Assembly: GCF_900142295.1 (NCBI RefSeq)
Contig: NZ_FSRL01000001.1
Location: 3,286,001-3,350,000, forward strand
Source of the DNA: Vannielia litorea
GTDB lineage: Bacteria; Pseudomonadota; Alphaproteobacteria; Rhodobacterales; Rhodobacteraceae
DNA length: 64,000 bases
Direction of reading: 5' to 3'
Position 1 is the first letter of the stretch; each line of letters opens with the position of its first letter. The notes beneath the pieces are model-generated. The model was not told the origin of the DNA. It did no database searches and saw nothing but the letters and a program-made list of their open reading frames with translations. This document shows, one piece after another, positions 10,205 to 19,393 of this stretch. A program made the translations under genes and the position numbers.

Positions 10205-13200
10205 TCAGGCGGCGCGGCGACCGGCGGCCATGAGACCCAGCGCGCCGAGCAGGAAACCGAGGACGACCAGCGCCAGCGTGCCTGCGAGAAACAGGCCCAG
10301 TGCTCCGGCGAGTCCGGCGACCGGCAGCACGGCGGCGAGGCCGGGCCAGAGGGTGCCGGTGGCGGCGGTCCAGCCGAGGGTGACGATGAACCACCCGGCG
10401 ACGGCCAGCGCCACGAGCGCGACCACGCCGGAGACCCCGCGCGCCCCCCCGCGGAACTGCGCGGCCCGGCGGAGCGCCTGGAACTGGCGGCGCACGTCCT
10501 GCTGCATGGCCAGCAGCGAGGGCACCACCAGCAGCACCAGCACCATTCCGAAGCCCAGGCCGAAGACGAGGGTGATGACCGTGGGCTTGAGGAACTGCGC
10601 CTGGCTCGAGGGTTCGTAGAGCAAAGGCGTGAGGCCGATCACCGTGGTCAGCGTGGTCAGCAGCACCGGGCGGAGGCGGTCGCAGGCGCCGTCGATGATG
10701 GCCGGGAAGAGGCCGCGCTCGCGGCTGTATTCATCCACCGTCGTCACCAGCACGATGGAATCGTTGATGATGATCCCCGACATGCCGATCAGCCCCACGA
10801 CCGAGAACATCGAGAGCGGCATCTCCCAGATCTGGTGGCCCCAGATCGCGCCGATCAGGCCGAAGGGAATGACCGCCATGATGAGCATGGGCCGGGTCCA
10901 GCTGGAAAAGATCCAGGCCAGCACGAGGTAGATGCCGATCATGCAGGCGCCGAAACCGATGATCGCGTCGGAGAGAAACTCGCTCTCCTGCTCGGAGAGG
11001 CCGCTCAGGCGCCAGGCGACGCCATACTCCTCCTCGAGCCGGGGCAGGATGATCTCCTCGATCTGCAGCATGATCTCGGAGGCCCGGGTGGCGTTGCTGT
11101 CATCCAGATCGCCGGTGACCGAAACCAGGCGGATGCCGTTCTCGCGGTCGATGGTGGAGAAGCCGGTCTGCCGGCTGACCTTCACGATATCCGCGAGCGG
11201 CACATAGGCGCCATCGGGGGTGCGCATCATCGTTCGGTCAAGGAAATCGGCGGTAAGCTCCCGGGAGGGCAGCTCGACCCGGATCGCGGCGGAGCGCGGG
11301 CCGTCGGGATAGGTCGCGGCCTCGATCCCGCCCAGGCGGTTGCGCAGCACCGAGCCGAGGGCGTCGATGGCGAAGCCCAGCTCCTGCCCCTGGGGGGTGA
11401 GGTCGAGGATCAACTCCTCCTTGTCGTAGGACAGCGTATCTTCCAACGCCGAAACCTCGCCGAACTGCGCGAGCTGGCGCTTCAGCTCCTCGGCGGCCTC
11501 CTTCAGCCGCGCCACGGAGGCGCCCGAGAGCTGCACGTCGATCGCATCGCCGCCCGGCCCGCCGCGCCAGCCGCGGAAGCTGATGACCTCGGCCAGCGGG
11601 TGCTGCTCGACGCTCTCCTGCAGATCGGCCACGAACCTGGAGCTGGAATAGGGCCGCAGGTCGGGGTCGATCAGCTCGATGGCGATGGAGCCGAGCAGGT
11701 CTTCGTCCTTGTTGTCCACGCCCGAGAGGCCGCGACCGGTGTTGCCGCCGATCTCGGCCACCGCATAGGCCACCGGGTTGAGCCCGTATTCGGCCTCATA
11801 CTTTTGGCCCAGCGCCTCGACGGCGGCCTGGAACATGCGCATTTGCGCGATGGTGTCGGCGCGGTCGGCACCCGGCGCCATGGCGAAGTTGCCCTCGACC
11901 GAGCCTTCCTCCGGCGCGGAGAAGAAGCGCCACTGCACGTTGCCCCGCACCAGCTCGCCCACCTGCACCGCCAGCAGCACGATCACGCCCGCCAGCACCG
12001 GGTAGCGCGCCCAGACGACCCCGCGCATCAGCTTGCGGAAGAGGTTATCGCGCACCCAGCCGAAGCCCCGGTTCACCTGCCGCGACGGCCAGTCGTACCA
12101 GGCCTGCTTCTTCTCGTTGGCGGCCAGGGCGTGAGCCATGTGGTTGGGCAGGATCACGAAGCACTCGATGAGCGAGGCGATCAGCACGGTGATGACGGTG
12201 AAGGGGATGTCGGCAATGAGCTCGCCGAAGCGGCCCTCGATCACGGTCAGCCCGGCGAAGGCAATGACGGTGGTGACGGTCGCCGAGAACACCGGGCCCG
12301 CCATGCGGATGGCCGCGTTCTCGCTGGCCTGGAACGGCCCCTCGCCCAGCCTTCGGGCGCGAAAGTCGGCGTGCTCGCCCACCACGATGGCGTCATCCAC
12401 CACGATCCCGAGCGTGATGAGAAGCGCGAAGAGAGACATCATGTTGAGCGTCAGCCCGGCGACATACATGATCGCCACGGCCGCGAACATCGCCACCGGA
12501 ATCCCCATCGCCACCCAGAAGGCCGTGCGCGCGTTGAGGAACAGGAACAGCAGACCCAGCACCAGCACCAGCCCGGTCAGCCCGTTCTCGATGAGGATGT
12601 TCAGCCGCCCCTCGATCTCCTCGCTGCGGGTGCGGATCAGGTCGATCTTCACCCCGGCGGGCAGGGTCAGCTCCATCTCGGCGGCGACCTCCTCGACGGT
12701 GGCCTGGATCTTGATCGCATCGCCCTGCACCGAGCGGTCGACCCGCACGCTCACCGCCGGGTTGGGACCGACGTAGTAGGTGCGGTTGCGGTCCACGCCC
12801 TCGACCCGGATCTCGGCCACGTCGCCGATGGTGAGGTCGGGCTTGAGCACGATGCCGGCGATCTCGTCGGGGCTGCGCTTGGCGACCCCGGTGCGCACCC
12901 GCGCCGAGCCGCCCGACACGTCGCCGGCCGGGTCGGCCTCGGCCTCGGCGGCGATGGCATCGGCGATCTGCCGCATGGTGATGTCGTTGTTGATGAGCTG
13001 CGCCGAGGGCACCTCGACGATCACCTCGGGCGCGGCCACGCCGCGCAGGGTGGTTCGGGTCACCCCGGCCTCGAAGAGCCGGGCCACGAACTCGTCGGCG
13101 TAGCGCGCCAGAAGCTCCACCCCCACGGGGCCGGTGATGATGACGTCGGTCACCCGGTCGCGCCAGGCCGAGCGGGTCACCACCGGCTCGTCGGCCTCCT

Positions 13201-13594
13201 CGGGCAGGTTGGTGATGGCATCCACCGCCTGCTGCACATCCTCGGCCGCGCGGGCCATGTCGTAGTTGGCTTCGAACTCCAGGCGGATGCTCGCCCCGCC
13301 CTCGCGCGAGGTGCTCTGGCTCTCCTCCACCCCGTCGACCGCCAGCAGGGCGGGCTCCAGCACGGCGATGATGCCGCTGTCCACATCCTCGGCCCCGGCG
13401 CCCTCCCAGTTGACGGAAACACGGACGCTGTCGAGCACGATGTCGGGAAAGAACTGCGCCCGCATCCGTGGGAAGGCGGCGATGCCCGCCGCGATCATCA
13501 GCACCAGCACGAGGTTGGCCGCCGTCTTGTGACGGGTGAAATAGCTCAGAAGGCCGGTGGCGCGGGCAGGGGTGGAGAGTTTGCTGCGCGCCAT
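10205..13594 (-). CDS. RND efflux permease with extra C-terminal membrane helices
   Basis: The product has 1129 aa, longer than the usual 1030-1050. It is an inner-membrane, proton-driven RND pump. One TM helix (about 25-45) precedes the periplasmic porter domain (GMRAQ-like RMRAQFFPDI), then comes a block of helices with LGIVVDDAIVVGEH carrying the relay Asp-Asp pair. A second half repeats the layout and has SGIIINDSIVL in the helix where AcrB carries its relay lysine, here Asn. After the normal end (about residue 1050), about 75 hydrophobic residues form two or three additional helices. It is preceded 3 bp upstream by its periplasmic adaptor gene. Substrate unknown. Confidence 0.93.
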   Translation of the reverse strand: MARSKLSTPARATGLLSYFTRHKTAANLVLVLMIAAGIAAFPRMRAQFFPDIVLDSVRVSVNWEGAGAEDVDSGIIAVLEPALLAVDGVEESQSTSREGGASIRLEFEANYDMARAAEDVQQAVDAITNLPEEADEPVVTRSAWRDRVTDVIITGPVGVELLARYADEFVARLFEAGVTRTTLRGVAAPEVIVEVPSAQLINNDITMRQIADAIAAEAEADPAGDVSGGSARVRTGVAKRSPDEIAGIVLKPDLTIGDVAEIRVEGVDRNRTYYVGPNPAVSVRVDRSVQGDAIKIQATVEEVAAEMELTLPAGVKIDLIRTRSEEIEGRLNILIENGLTGLVLVLGLLFLFLNARTAFWVAMGIPVAMFAAVAIMYVAGLTLNMMSLFALLITLGIVVDDAIVVGEHADFRARRLGEGPFQASENAAIRMAGPVFSATVTTVIAFAGLTVIEGRFGELIADIPFTVITVLIASLIECFVILPNHMAHALAANEKKQAWYDWPSRQVNRGFGWVRDNLFRKLMRGVVWARYPVLAGVIVLLAVQVGELVRGNVQWRFFSAPEEGSVEGNFAMAPGADRADTIAQMRMFQAAVEALGQKYEAEYGLNPVAYAVAEIGGNTGRGLSGVDNKDEDLLGSIAIELIDPDLRPYSSSRFVADLQESVEQHPLAEVISFRGWRGGPGGDAIDVQLSGASVARLKEAAEELKRQLAQFGEVSALEDTLSYDKEELILDLTPQGQELGFAIDALGSVLRNRLGGIEAATYPDGPRSAAIRVELPSRELTADFLDRTMMRTPDGAYVPLADIVKVSRQTGFSTIDRENGIRLVSVTGDLDDSNATRASEIMLQIEEIILPRLEEEYGVAWRLSGLSEQESEFLSDAIIGFGACMIGIYLVLAWIFSSWTRPMLIMAVIPFGLIGAIWGHQIWEMPLSMFSVVGLIGMSGIIINDSIVLVTTVDEYSRERGLFPAIIDGACDRLRPVLLTTLTTVIGLTPLLYEPSSQAQFLKPTVITLVFGLGFGMVLVLLVVPSLLAMQQDVRRQFQALRRAAQFRGGARGVSGVVALVALAVAGWFIVTLGWTAATGTLWPGLAAVLPVAGLAGALGLFLAGTLALVVLGFLLGALGLMAAGRRAA

Positions 13595-13597
13595 GGT

Positions 13598-15061
13598 CTA
13601 GCCTCCCATACGGCTCTCGAGCCGTTCCACCGTTTCGGCCGGCACGCGATCCTGTGCGAGCTGGGCCAGCATGCGCTCCTTGGCGTCGGCGGGCATGCGG
13701 TTGTTGCCCTCGATGAAGGCGATGAGCCGGGCGCGGCGCTCGGGGCTCAGCTCCACCAGCTCCTCCGGCGCGGGCTCGGCCGGGCGCGGCGCGGCATTGC
13801 CCAGCGCGCGGGCGCGGATGCCGGGGCCGACCAGCGGGCTGCGCTCGGAAACGATGAGCGCGCCCTCATGGCCCTCGGCGCGGATGATCACCTCGTCGCC
13901 CTGCCGCCTCAGCACCTCGACCTGGGCCAGCTCGAGCCGCTCCTCGGCGTTCAGCACCAGCATGGTGCCGGCGGCATCCACCGCCGTGGCGGGCACCACG
14001 GCCACGCCCTCCAGTGCCGGCTCCTCGATGGAGACGGTGACAAAGTCGCCTGGCCGGAAGCCCGCGCTCGTGGTCAGGTCGGCATAGATCACCCGGCCGG
14101 TCTGGCCCTCGCCCACGGCGCCGCTCACCCGGTCGAGCTGCCCTTCGGACACCAGATCGAGGCCCGACACGTCGAGCCGCACCTTCATTCCGGCGGGGAT
14201 CAGGCGGCCGTCGTCGCCCAGCAGCCGGGCGTATTGCGCGGTGCTGAGGCGAAAGGACACCTCCAGCGCGTCGGGGTCGATCAGCGAGGCCATCAGCTCG
14301 TTGGGCGTGACCAGCCCGCCCTCGACCACCGCCACATCGGCCAGGGTGCCGGAGAAGCTGGCGCGGATCTCGTGATCGGCCAGGTCGCGCTCGGCATTCG
14401 ACAGGGCGATCCGTGCCCGGCTCACCCCGTTGCGGCCGACATCGAGCCGGCTCTGGGCGGAGGCCATCGCCTGCCGCTTGCTCAAAACGGATTGCTCGGC
14501 GGAAGCGGCGGCAAGCTGGGCCTCCTCGACGGCGGCGGCGGAACCCACCCCGCGATCGCGCAGGCTCTCCTGCCGGGCCAGCGCCTGCACCCGCAGCTCG
14601 GCCTGGCGCTCGGCGGCGGCCTGGTCGTCGCGGGCAAGCACCAGGGCGCGCTCGGCATCGGCCAGCTCGGCTTCCGCCTCGGCCAGATCGGTGCGGGCGT
14701 TCTCCAGCGCCGCCTCGGCGGTGGTCGGGTCGATCCGCGCCAGGATTTCGCCCGCCTCGACGGCGCCGCCCTCGGTGAAGGCCTCGGACAGCTCCACGAT
14801 CCGCCCGCCGACGGTGGCGCGGATATCCAGCGTGCGCTCGCTGCGGACCTCGCCGAAGGCTGTCATCACCGGCACGGCGCGGCCCGGCTCGATGGCCACC
14901 ACGTTGACCCCCGCCACGCGCTCGCGCGCCGGACGCTCGCCAGCCTCGCGGTTCATCCGCTCCTCGACCGCACCCCAGAAGCTCGCCCCCGCCAAGGCCA
15001 GAAGGCCGAGCGTGACCGACAGGAGAAACAGCCCGACGAGGGAGCGACGCAGAAAATTCAT
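13598..15061 (-). CDS. RND efflux periplasmic adaptor (membrane fusion protein)
   Basis: The product has 487 aa. An N-terminal membrane anchor (residues about 8-28) is followed by a beta-barrel/lipoyl strand with TVGGRIVELSEAFTEGG, a long Ala/Glu-rich coiled-coil hairpin (about 115-230), then the returning lipoyl half (IRASFSGTLADVAVVEGG) and a beta-barrel. This is the standard MFP order. The protein bridges the RND pump to an outer-membrane channel; no TolC-like gene lies nearby. A C-terminal tail rich in Arg/Glu (ELSPERRARL) extends beyond the usual MFP domain. It starts the two-gene efflux operon. Confidence 0.92.
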   Translation of the reverse strand: MNFLRRSLVGLFLLSVTLGLLALAGASFWGAVEERMNREAGERPARERVAGVNVVAIEPGRAVPVMTAFGEVRSERTLDIRATVGGRIVELSEAFTEGGAVEAGEILARIDPTTAEAALENARTDLAEAEAELADAERALVLARDDQAAAERQAELRVQALARQESLRDRGVGSAAAVEEAQLAAASAEQSVLSKRQAMASAQSRLDVGRNGVSRARIALSNAERDLADHEIRASFSGTLADVAVVEGGLVTPNELMASLIDPDALEVSFRLSTAQYARLLGDDGRLIPAGMKVRLDVSGLDLVSEGQLDRVSGAVGEGQTGRVIYADLTTSAGFRPGDFVTVSIEEPALEGVAVVPATAVDAAGTMLVLNAEERLELAQVEVLRRQGDEVIIRAEGHEGALIVSERSPLVGPGIRARALGNAAPRPAEPAPEELVELSPERRARLIAFIEGNNRMPADAKERMLAQLAQDRVPAETVERLESRMGG

Positions 15062-15091
15062 AGGGTATCTCAGCCTGTGCGGACCGCGTTG

Positions 15092-15119
15092 AGCCTAGCC
15101 GTGCCGTGATTTCAGGCAA
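15092..15119 (-). promoter_or_regulatory. Possible promoter of the RND efflux operon
   Basis: On the minus strand TTGCCT (15119-15114) and TAGGCT (15097-15092) are 16 bp apart, 30 bp ahead of the adaptor start. Both boxes are imperfect, so this is tentative. Confidence 0.3.
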
Positions 15120-15153
15120 AGCCACAAGGATGTTACGCGGCTGTCCGGTGTTT

Positions 15154-15194
15154 CCGTCACTTTATTTTCGGGCAATGCGCGAAAAATGTGACGG
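15154..15194. other. Long stem-loop between moaB and the RND operon
   Basis: CCGTCAC (15154-15160) pairs with GTGACGG (15188-15194), and inside it ATTTTCG pairs with CGAAAAAT with one bulged base, leaving a short central loop. It begins 17 bp after the moaB stop. No T-run follows on either strand, so it could be an operator, a processing site or a U-less terminator. Confidence 0.5.
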
Positions 15195-15210
15195 CAGCAT
15201 GGAGCTTTGG

Positions 15211-15741
15211 CTATTTGCGCCGCAGGTGCTCGTCGAGACGGGGCATGATCTCTACGAAATTGCAGGGCATGTGGCGGTAATCGAGCTGCTTCACCAGGAT
15301 CTCGTCCCAGGCATCCTTGCAGGCGCCGGGCGAGCCCGGAAGGGCAAAGAGATAGGTCCCCCGGGCCACGCCGCCGGTGGCGCGGGACTGCACGGCAGAG
15401 GTGCCGATCTTGGCCATGGAGACATGGGTGAAGACCGTGCCGAAGGCGTCGATCTCCTTTTCATAGACGTCGCGGTGCGCCTCCACGGTCACGTCGCGCC
15501 CGGTCAGGCCGGTGCCGCCGGTGGAGATGACCACATCCACCTCCGGGTCGGCGCACCAGGCGCGGAGCTGATCGGCGATCTGCGCGCGTTCGTCGGGGAG
15601 GATGTTGCGGGCGGCGAGGATGTGGCCTGCCGCCTCGATCCGGGCCACGAGCGTATCGCCCGAGCGATCCTCGGCGAGGCTGCGGGTGTCGGAGACGGTC
15701 AGCACCGCGATGCGGACGGGGACGAAGGGGCGGTCGGTCAT
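15211..15741 (-). CDS. moaB: Molybdenum cofactor biosynthesis protein B
   Basis: The product has 176 aa. The MoaB/Mog fold is shown by AVLTVSDTRS (start), VISTGGTGLTGRDVT (the molybdopterin-binding loop) and FALPGSPGACKDAWDEIL. In bacteria that carry it, MoaB-type protein adenylylates molybdopterin before molybdate insertion or has a supporting role. Its ATG overlaps the stop of the LysE-family gene (ATGA), so it is the last gene of the UDG-lysE-moaB operon. moaD and moaE are separate in this window (29.4-30.1 kb). Confidence 0.93.
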   Translation of the reverse strand: MTDRPFVPVRIAVLTVSDTRSLAEDRSGDTLVARIEAAGHILAARNILPDERAQIADQLRAWCADPEVDVVISTGGTGLTGRDVTVEAHRDVYEKEIDAFGTVFTHVSMAKIGTSAVQSRATGGVARGTYLFALPGSPGACKDAWDEILVKQLDYRHMPCNFVEIMPRLDEHLRRK

Positions 15742-16358
15742 GTTCGCTCCATCAGGGCAAGGCGGGCGGCCAGCGCCCCGAAGAGTCCGGCCGTGATCCA
15801 GGAGAGGATGCGGGCGAAGCGGGGCGAGCGGGTGAGGGCGAGGCCGATGGAGCCCGCGCCGAGGCCGACGGCGCCGTTGATGACGAAGCCGCCGAGCGCG
15901 AGGACGAGGCCGAGCAGCAGGAATTGCGGCAGGACCGCCCGCGAAGGGTCCACGAACTGCGGCAGGAAGGCGAGGATGAAGAGGATCACCTTGGGGTTAG
16001 TCACGTTCACCAGCAACGCCTGACGGAAGGCGCGAAACGGCGAGAGCGCGCGGGCCCTGCTGTGACCCGGCCCGCCCGAGCGCAGAGTGGCGACGGCGAG
16101 CCAGAGCAGGTAGGCCACGCCGGCCCAGCGGATCACCTCGAAGGCGCCGGGCAATGCGGCGACCACCGCGCCGAGGCCGAGGCCGGCGGCGGCCACGTTG
16201 ACCATGCAGCCCGCCGAGATGCCCGCGTTGGCGGCCATCGCGGGCGCGCGCCCGCCCTTGAGGCCCTGGGCCAGCACGAACATCATGTCGGCCCCCGGTG
16301 TGAGGTTCAGCGCCAGCGCGGCGGGCAGGAAGGCGAGCAGGGTGAGAAGGTCGATCAT
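15738..16358 (-). CDS. LysE/RhtB family amino-acid exporter
   Basis: The product has 206 aa with about six hydrophobic segments. The family signature NLTPGADMMFVLAQGLKGG near the N-terminus and NVTNPKVILFILAFLPQFV in the middle mark the LysE/RhtB translocators, which export amino acids or derivatives such as homoserine lactone or threonine. The substrate cannot be determined. It overlaps moaB by 4 bp and follows the UDG gene by 28 bp. Confidence 0.9.
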   Translation of the reverse strand: MIDLLTLLAFLPAALALNLTPGADMMFVLAQGLKGGRAPAMAANAGISAGCMVNVAAAGLGLGAVVAALPGAFEVIRWAGVAYLLWLAVATLRSGGPGHSRARALSPFRAFRQALLVNVTNPKVILFILAFLPQFVDPSRAVLPQFLLLGLVLALGGFVINGAVGLGAGSIGLALTRSPRFARILSWITAGLFGALAARLALMERT

Positions 16359-16386
16359 CGGGCGGGGCTCTTGAGGGTGACGCGGG

Positions 16387-17172
16387 TCATGACCGCCCGT
16401 CCAGGCGCGCCTTCACGGTGAGCAGATCGGCCCAGGCGTGGCGTTTCATCTCCGGCTGGCGGAGCAGGAAGGAGGGGTGGAACATGGGCATCGCCGGCAC
16501 CCCGGCGACCTCGTGCCAGCTGCCGCGCAACCGCGTGATGCCGCGCTTGCCCAGCAGCGAGCCGCAGGCCGCGTTGCCCATGAGCACGATCAGCTCGGGC
16601 GCGGCCAGCGCGATGTGGCGCTCCACGAAGGGGCGCATCATCGCCAGTTCCTCCGGTTCCGGGTCGCGGTTTTGCGGCGGCCGCCAGGGCACGACGTTGG
16701 TGATGTAGAGCGCGGCCTCCGCCTCGGCGGCGTCGCGGCTGAGCCCGATGGCGGCGAACATCCTGTCGAGCAGCTGGCCCGAGCGCCCCACGAAGGGCTT
16801 GCCCTGCGCGTCTTCCTCGGCGCCCGGCCCCTCGCCGATCACCATCACCCGTGCCTCGGGCCGCCCGTCGGCGAAGACGAAGTTGCGCGCGCCGCGTTTC
16901 AGCTCGCAGAGGTTGAAGCTCTCCTGCGCCGCGGCCAGGGCCTCGAGCGTGCCTGCCGCCGCCGCCAGCGCCCGCGCCTCGGCCACGGCATCGACCTCGG
17001 GCGTGACCACCGGCGCATGGGGCACGGGCGCGGCCGCCGCCGGCCTGGCCTTGGGCTCGGTTTTCACCTCGAAACGGTTTACCGGGGCGTCGCCGATGGC
17101 GTCCACCGCCCCCAGCTCCACCTGCCAGGCCAGCGCCGCCAGCATCGCGTTCCGGTCGAATTCTCCGTCCAT
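16387..17172 (-). CDS. Family-4-type uracil-DNA glycosylase lacking Fe-S cysteines
   Basis: The product has 261 aa. The glycosylase core shows GEGPGAEED (motif A, residues 113-121), the [11 protein letters not shown] segment and HPSFLLR (motif B), as in family-4 UDGs that remove uracil from DNA. Known family-4 enzymes bind a 4Fe-4S cluster through four cysteines; here only Cys89 remains, with Phe86, Trp163 (in NVVPWRPP) and Met179 at the other positions by my alignment. A Pro/Ala-rich N-terminal extension of about 80 residues precedes the core. It heads an operon with lysE and moaB and is divergent from pyrB. Confidence 0.88.
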   Translation of the reverse strand: MDGEFDRNAMLAALAWQVELGAVDAIGDAPVNRFEVKTEPKARPAAAAPVPHAPVVTPEVDAVAEARALAAAAGTLEALAAAQESFNLCELKRGARNFVFADGRPEARVMVIGEGPGAEEDAQGKPFVGRSGQLLDRMFAAIGLSRDAAEAEAALYITNVVPWRPPQNRDPEPEELAMMRPFVERHIALAAPELIVLMGNAACGSLLGKRGITRLRGSWHEVAGVPAMPMFHPSFLLRQPEMKRHAWADLLTVKARLDGRS

Positions 17173-17191
17173 GCTCCGGGCTTACCCCATG

Positions 17192-17219
17192 TTGCCGCGC
17201 CGCGCGAGCCTGCTATACA
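17192..17219 (+). promoter_or_regulatory. Candidate pyrB promoter
   Basis: TTGCCG (17192-17197) and TATACA (17214-17219) are spaced by 16 bp and lie 40 bp before the pyrB ATG, in the 87-bp gap shared with the divergent UDG gene. Confidence 0.45.
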
Positions 17220-17259
17220 AAACCGGATATTACAGGGCCTTCGGCATCGGGGAACAGGG

Positions 17260-18207
17260 ATGACATTGCGCGCGAAACACCTTCTCGGCATCGCCCACCT
17301 CGCCCCCGACGAGATCACCGCCATTCTCGACCTCGCCGAACACTACGCCGCGATGAACCGCTCGGGCGAGAAGCACGGTGAGGCGCTGCGCGGGCTGACC
17401 CAGGTGAACATGTTCTTCGAGAACTCGACCCGCACCCAGGCCAGTTTCGAGCTGGCGGGCAAGCGGCTGGGCGCGGACGTGATGAACATGGCGATGCAGG
17501 CCAGCTCGATCAAGAAGGGCGAGACCCTGCTCGACACCGCCCTGACGCTGAACGCCATGCACCCCGACCTGCTGGTGGTGCGCCATCCGCATTCCGGCGC
17601 GGTCGACCTGCTGGCGCAGAAGGTGAACTGCGCGGTGCTCAACGCGGGCGACGGGAGGCACGAACACCCCACCCAGGCCCTGCTGGATGCGCTGACGATC
17701 CGCCGCCACAAGGGCCGGCTGCACCGGCTGACGGTGGCGATCTGCGGCGATGTCGCCCACTCCCGCGTGGCGCGCTCCAACATCCTGCTGCTGAACCGGA
17801 TGGAGGCCCGCGTGCGCCTCGTCGGCCCGCCGACGCTGGTGCCCTCCGCCTTCCGCGACCTCGGCTGCGAGGTGACCCATGACATGGCCGAGGGCCTGAA
17901 GGACGCCGATGTGGTGATGATGCTCCGGCTTCAGCGCGAGCGGATGGACGGCGGCTTCATCCCCTCGGAGCGGGAGTACTTTCACCGCTACGGGCTCGAC
18001 GCCGAGAAGCTGAGCCTGGCCAGACCCGACGCCATCGTGATGCACCCCGGCCCGATGAACCGGGGCGTGGAGATCGACAGCGCCACCGCCGACGACCCCT
18101 CCCGCTCGGTCATCACCGAGCAGGTGGAGATGGGTGTGGCCGTGCGGATGGCCGCGATGGACCTGCTGGCGCAGAACCTGAAGGCGGAGCGGGCGGCCTG
18201 TGTCTGA
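17260..18207 (+). CDS. pyrB: Aspartate carbamoyltransferase catalytic subunit
   Basis: The product has 315 aa, starting [14 protein letters not shown] after the RBS GGGGAACAGGG. It condenses carbamoyl phosphate with aspartate, the first committed pyrimidine step. The carbamoyl-phosphate loop STRT is at residues 56-59 and HPTQ near residue 138; [11 protein letters not shown] near the C-terminus is also typical. No pyrI regulatory gene is present. Instead the operon contains a dihydroorotase-like protein (19394), which fits the PyrB-PyrX type of holoenzyme known from Pseudomonas. The stop overlaps the next GTG start by 8 bp. Confidence 0.96.
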   Translation: MTLRAKHLLGIAHLAPDEITAILDLAEHYAAMNRSGEKHGEALRGLTQVNMFFENSTRTQASFELAGKRLGADVMNMAMQASSIKKGETLLDTALTLNAMHPDLLVVRHPHSGAVDLLAQKVNCAVLNAGDGRHEHPTQALLDALTIRRHKGRLHRLTVAICGDVAHSRVARSNILLLNRMEARVRLVGPPTLVPSAFRDLGCEVTHDMAEGLKDADVVMMLRLQRERMDGGFIPSEREYFHRYGLDAEKLSLARPDAIVMHPGPMNRGVEIDSATADDPSRSVITEQVEMGVAVRMAAMDLLAQNLKAERAACV

Positions 18208-18754
18208 CCTCGCCCCCCACCTGAAACAGAACGAGACCCTTCTGTGGGAGGGCAAGCCGGCGTTCACGCTGGCCTTGCCGGGTTCCTATGTGATCCTGCG
18301 GATTGCCGGCTGGGTCATGTTTGCCTGCTTTCTGCTGTTCCTGCTGCTGGGGCTCGCAAATCTCGACGAGATGGAGGGCGCGGTGGGGATCTGGATCACC
18401 TTCCTGGTGATCTCCGGCGGGCTCTGGATTGTCTTTGCGCTGATCGCGCCCGCCCATGCCCGCGCCGCCAACCGGCGCACGCGTTACGGGGTGACCCGGA
18501 GCCGGGCGATCATCCTCTTCGGCGGGCGGCAGGCGATGCGCTTCATCGTGCCGAAGACCGGCAAGATCGAGCGGCGCGGCTCGGGCGAGGGGCCCTGGGC
18601 CGTCTATTTTCACTTTCCGGCCGTGCGCCGGGTCCGCGATGCCGACGGCCGCACCCGCACGGTGCGCCCCGGACCGATGGGCTTTACCGGCCTGTCGGCG
18701 CAGGATGCCGCCCTGGCCGAAACCGCGCTGGCCGCGATCCGGGGGAAGGGCTGA
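18200..18754 (+). CDS. PH-like membrane protein, first of a pair
   Basis: The product has 184 aa from a GTG start that overlaps the pyrB stop. It begins with a [12 protein letters not shown] segment, then two hydrophobic segments (about 30-55 and 62-82), then a soluble beta-rich domain with [12 protein letters not shown]. The E-x-x-LW-x-G-x-P start followed by two helices and a YxVTxxR strand is typical of bacterial PH-domain (bPH/DUF304-like) proteins. The role is unknown. The start of the next gene (18754) resembles it, so the two look like diverged duplicates. It is co-transcribed with pyrimidine genes. Confidence 0.75.
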   Translation: MSDLAPHLKQNETLLWEGKPAFTLALPGSYVILRIAGWVMFACFLLFLLLGLANLDEMEGAVGIWITFLVISGGLWIVFALIAPAHARAANRRTRYGVTRSRAIILFGGRQAMRFIVPKTGKIERRGSGEGPWAVYFHFPAVRRVRDADGRTRTVRPGPMGFTGLSAQDAALAETALAAIRGKG

Positions 18755-19314
18755 TGGCCAACACGCCGCCGGGCTGGGAGGGCCTTCTGGACGACGACGA
18801 GGAAATCCTTTGGCAGGGGCGCCCGGCGGGGGGCATCGTCGTCCGCGGCAGCGACCTCTTCGAGAGCCTCTTCGGCCTGTTCTTCGCCGGTTTCGCGGTG
18901 TTCTGGATCTCCATGGCCTCCTCGATGGGCGCACCGCGCAACGGGCCCGGCATCTTTGCGCTCTTTCCGCTGTTCGGCCTGCCGTTTCTCGCCGTGGGCC
19001 TCTACCTCGCTTTCGGCAAGTTCTTCTGGCGGGCCCATGTGCGGCGCAACACCAACTACACGCTGACCAACAAGCGCGGCTTCATTGCGACCGACGTGTT
19101 CAACAACCGCAAGCTCAGGAGCTACGCCCTGCAGGACGGGCTCGAGCTGGAGCAGACGGCCCGGGGCGATACCCTGTGGTTCGCCACCGAACTCGTCACC
19201 ACGCGGGGCAAGAACGGCACCCGGACCTACCGCAAGAAGATCGGCTTCGAACTGATCGAAGGCGGCCCGCGGGTGATGGGCCTCGCCCGGAAGGCGCTCA
19301 AGGCGCAGTCCTGA
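18754..19314 (+). CDS. PH-like membrane protein, second of a pair
   Basis: The product has 186 aa. It starts at ATG 18754, overlapping the previous stop by one base (TGATG). The opening DDDEEILWQGRPAG matches the LW-x-G-x-P motif of the preceding protein. Two hydrophobic segments (about 38-58 and 72-95) precede a domain with NTNYTLTNKRGFI, the strand typical of bPH-like domains. The function is unknown. Being between pyrB and the pseudo-dihydroorotase it is certain to share their transcript unless an internal promoter exists. Confidence 0.75.
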   Translation: MANTPPGWEGLLDDDEEILWQGRPAGGIVVRGSDLFESLFGLFFAGFAVFWISMASSMGAPRNGPGIFALFPLFGLPFLAVGLYLAFGKFFWRAHVRRNTNYTLTNKRGFIATDVFNNRKLRSYALQDGLELEQTARGDTLWFATELVTTRGKNGTRTYRKKIGFELIEGGPRVMGLARKALKAQS

Positions 19315-19393
19315 TGGGCGGCGAACCCGGCGTGACCTTCCTGCCGCGCCACGCTAGAACCGGCCAGACCCGCGCCCCGGAGACAGACATCGC

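Noticed and set aside
10835..15109. A 1424-codon open frame on the plus strand across the RND operon
   Set aside because: It is antisense to the RND permease and adaptor, rich in His, Gln, Asp and Arg, has no domain motifs and is explained by the high GC of the real genes.
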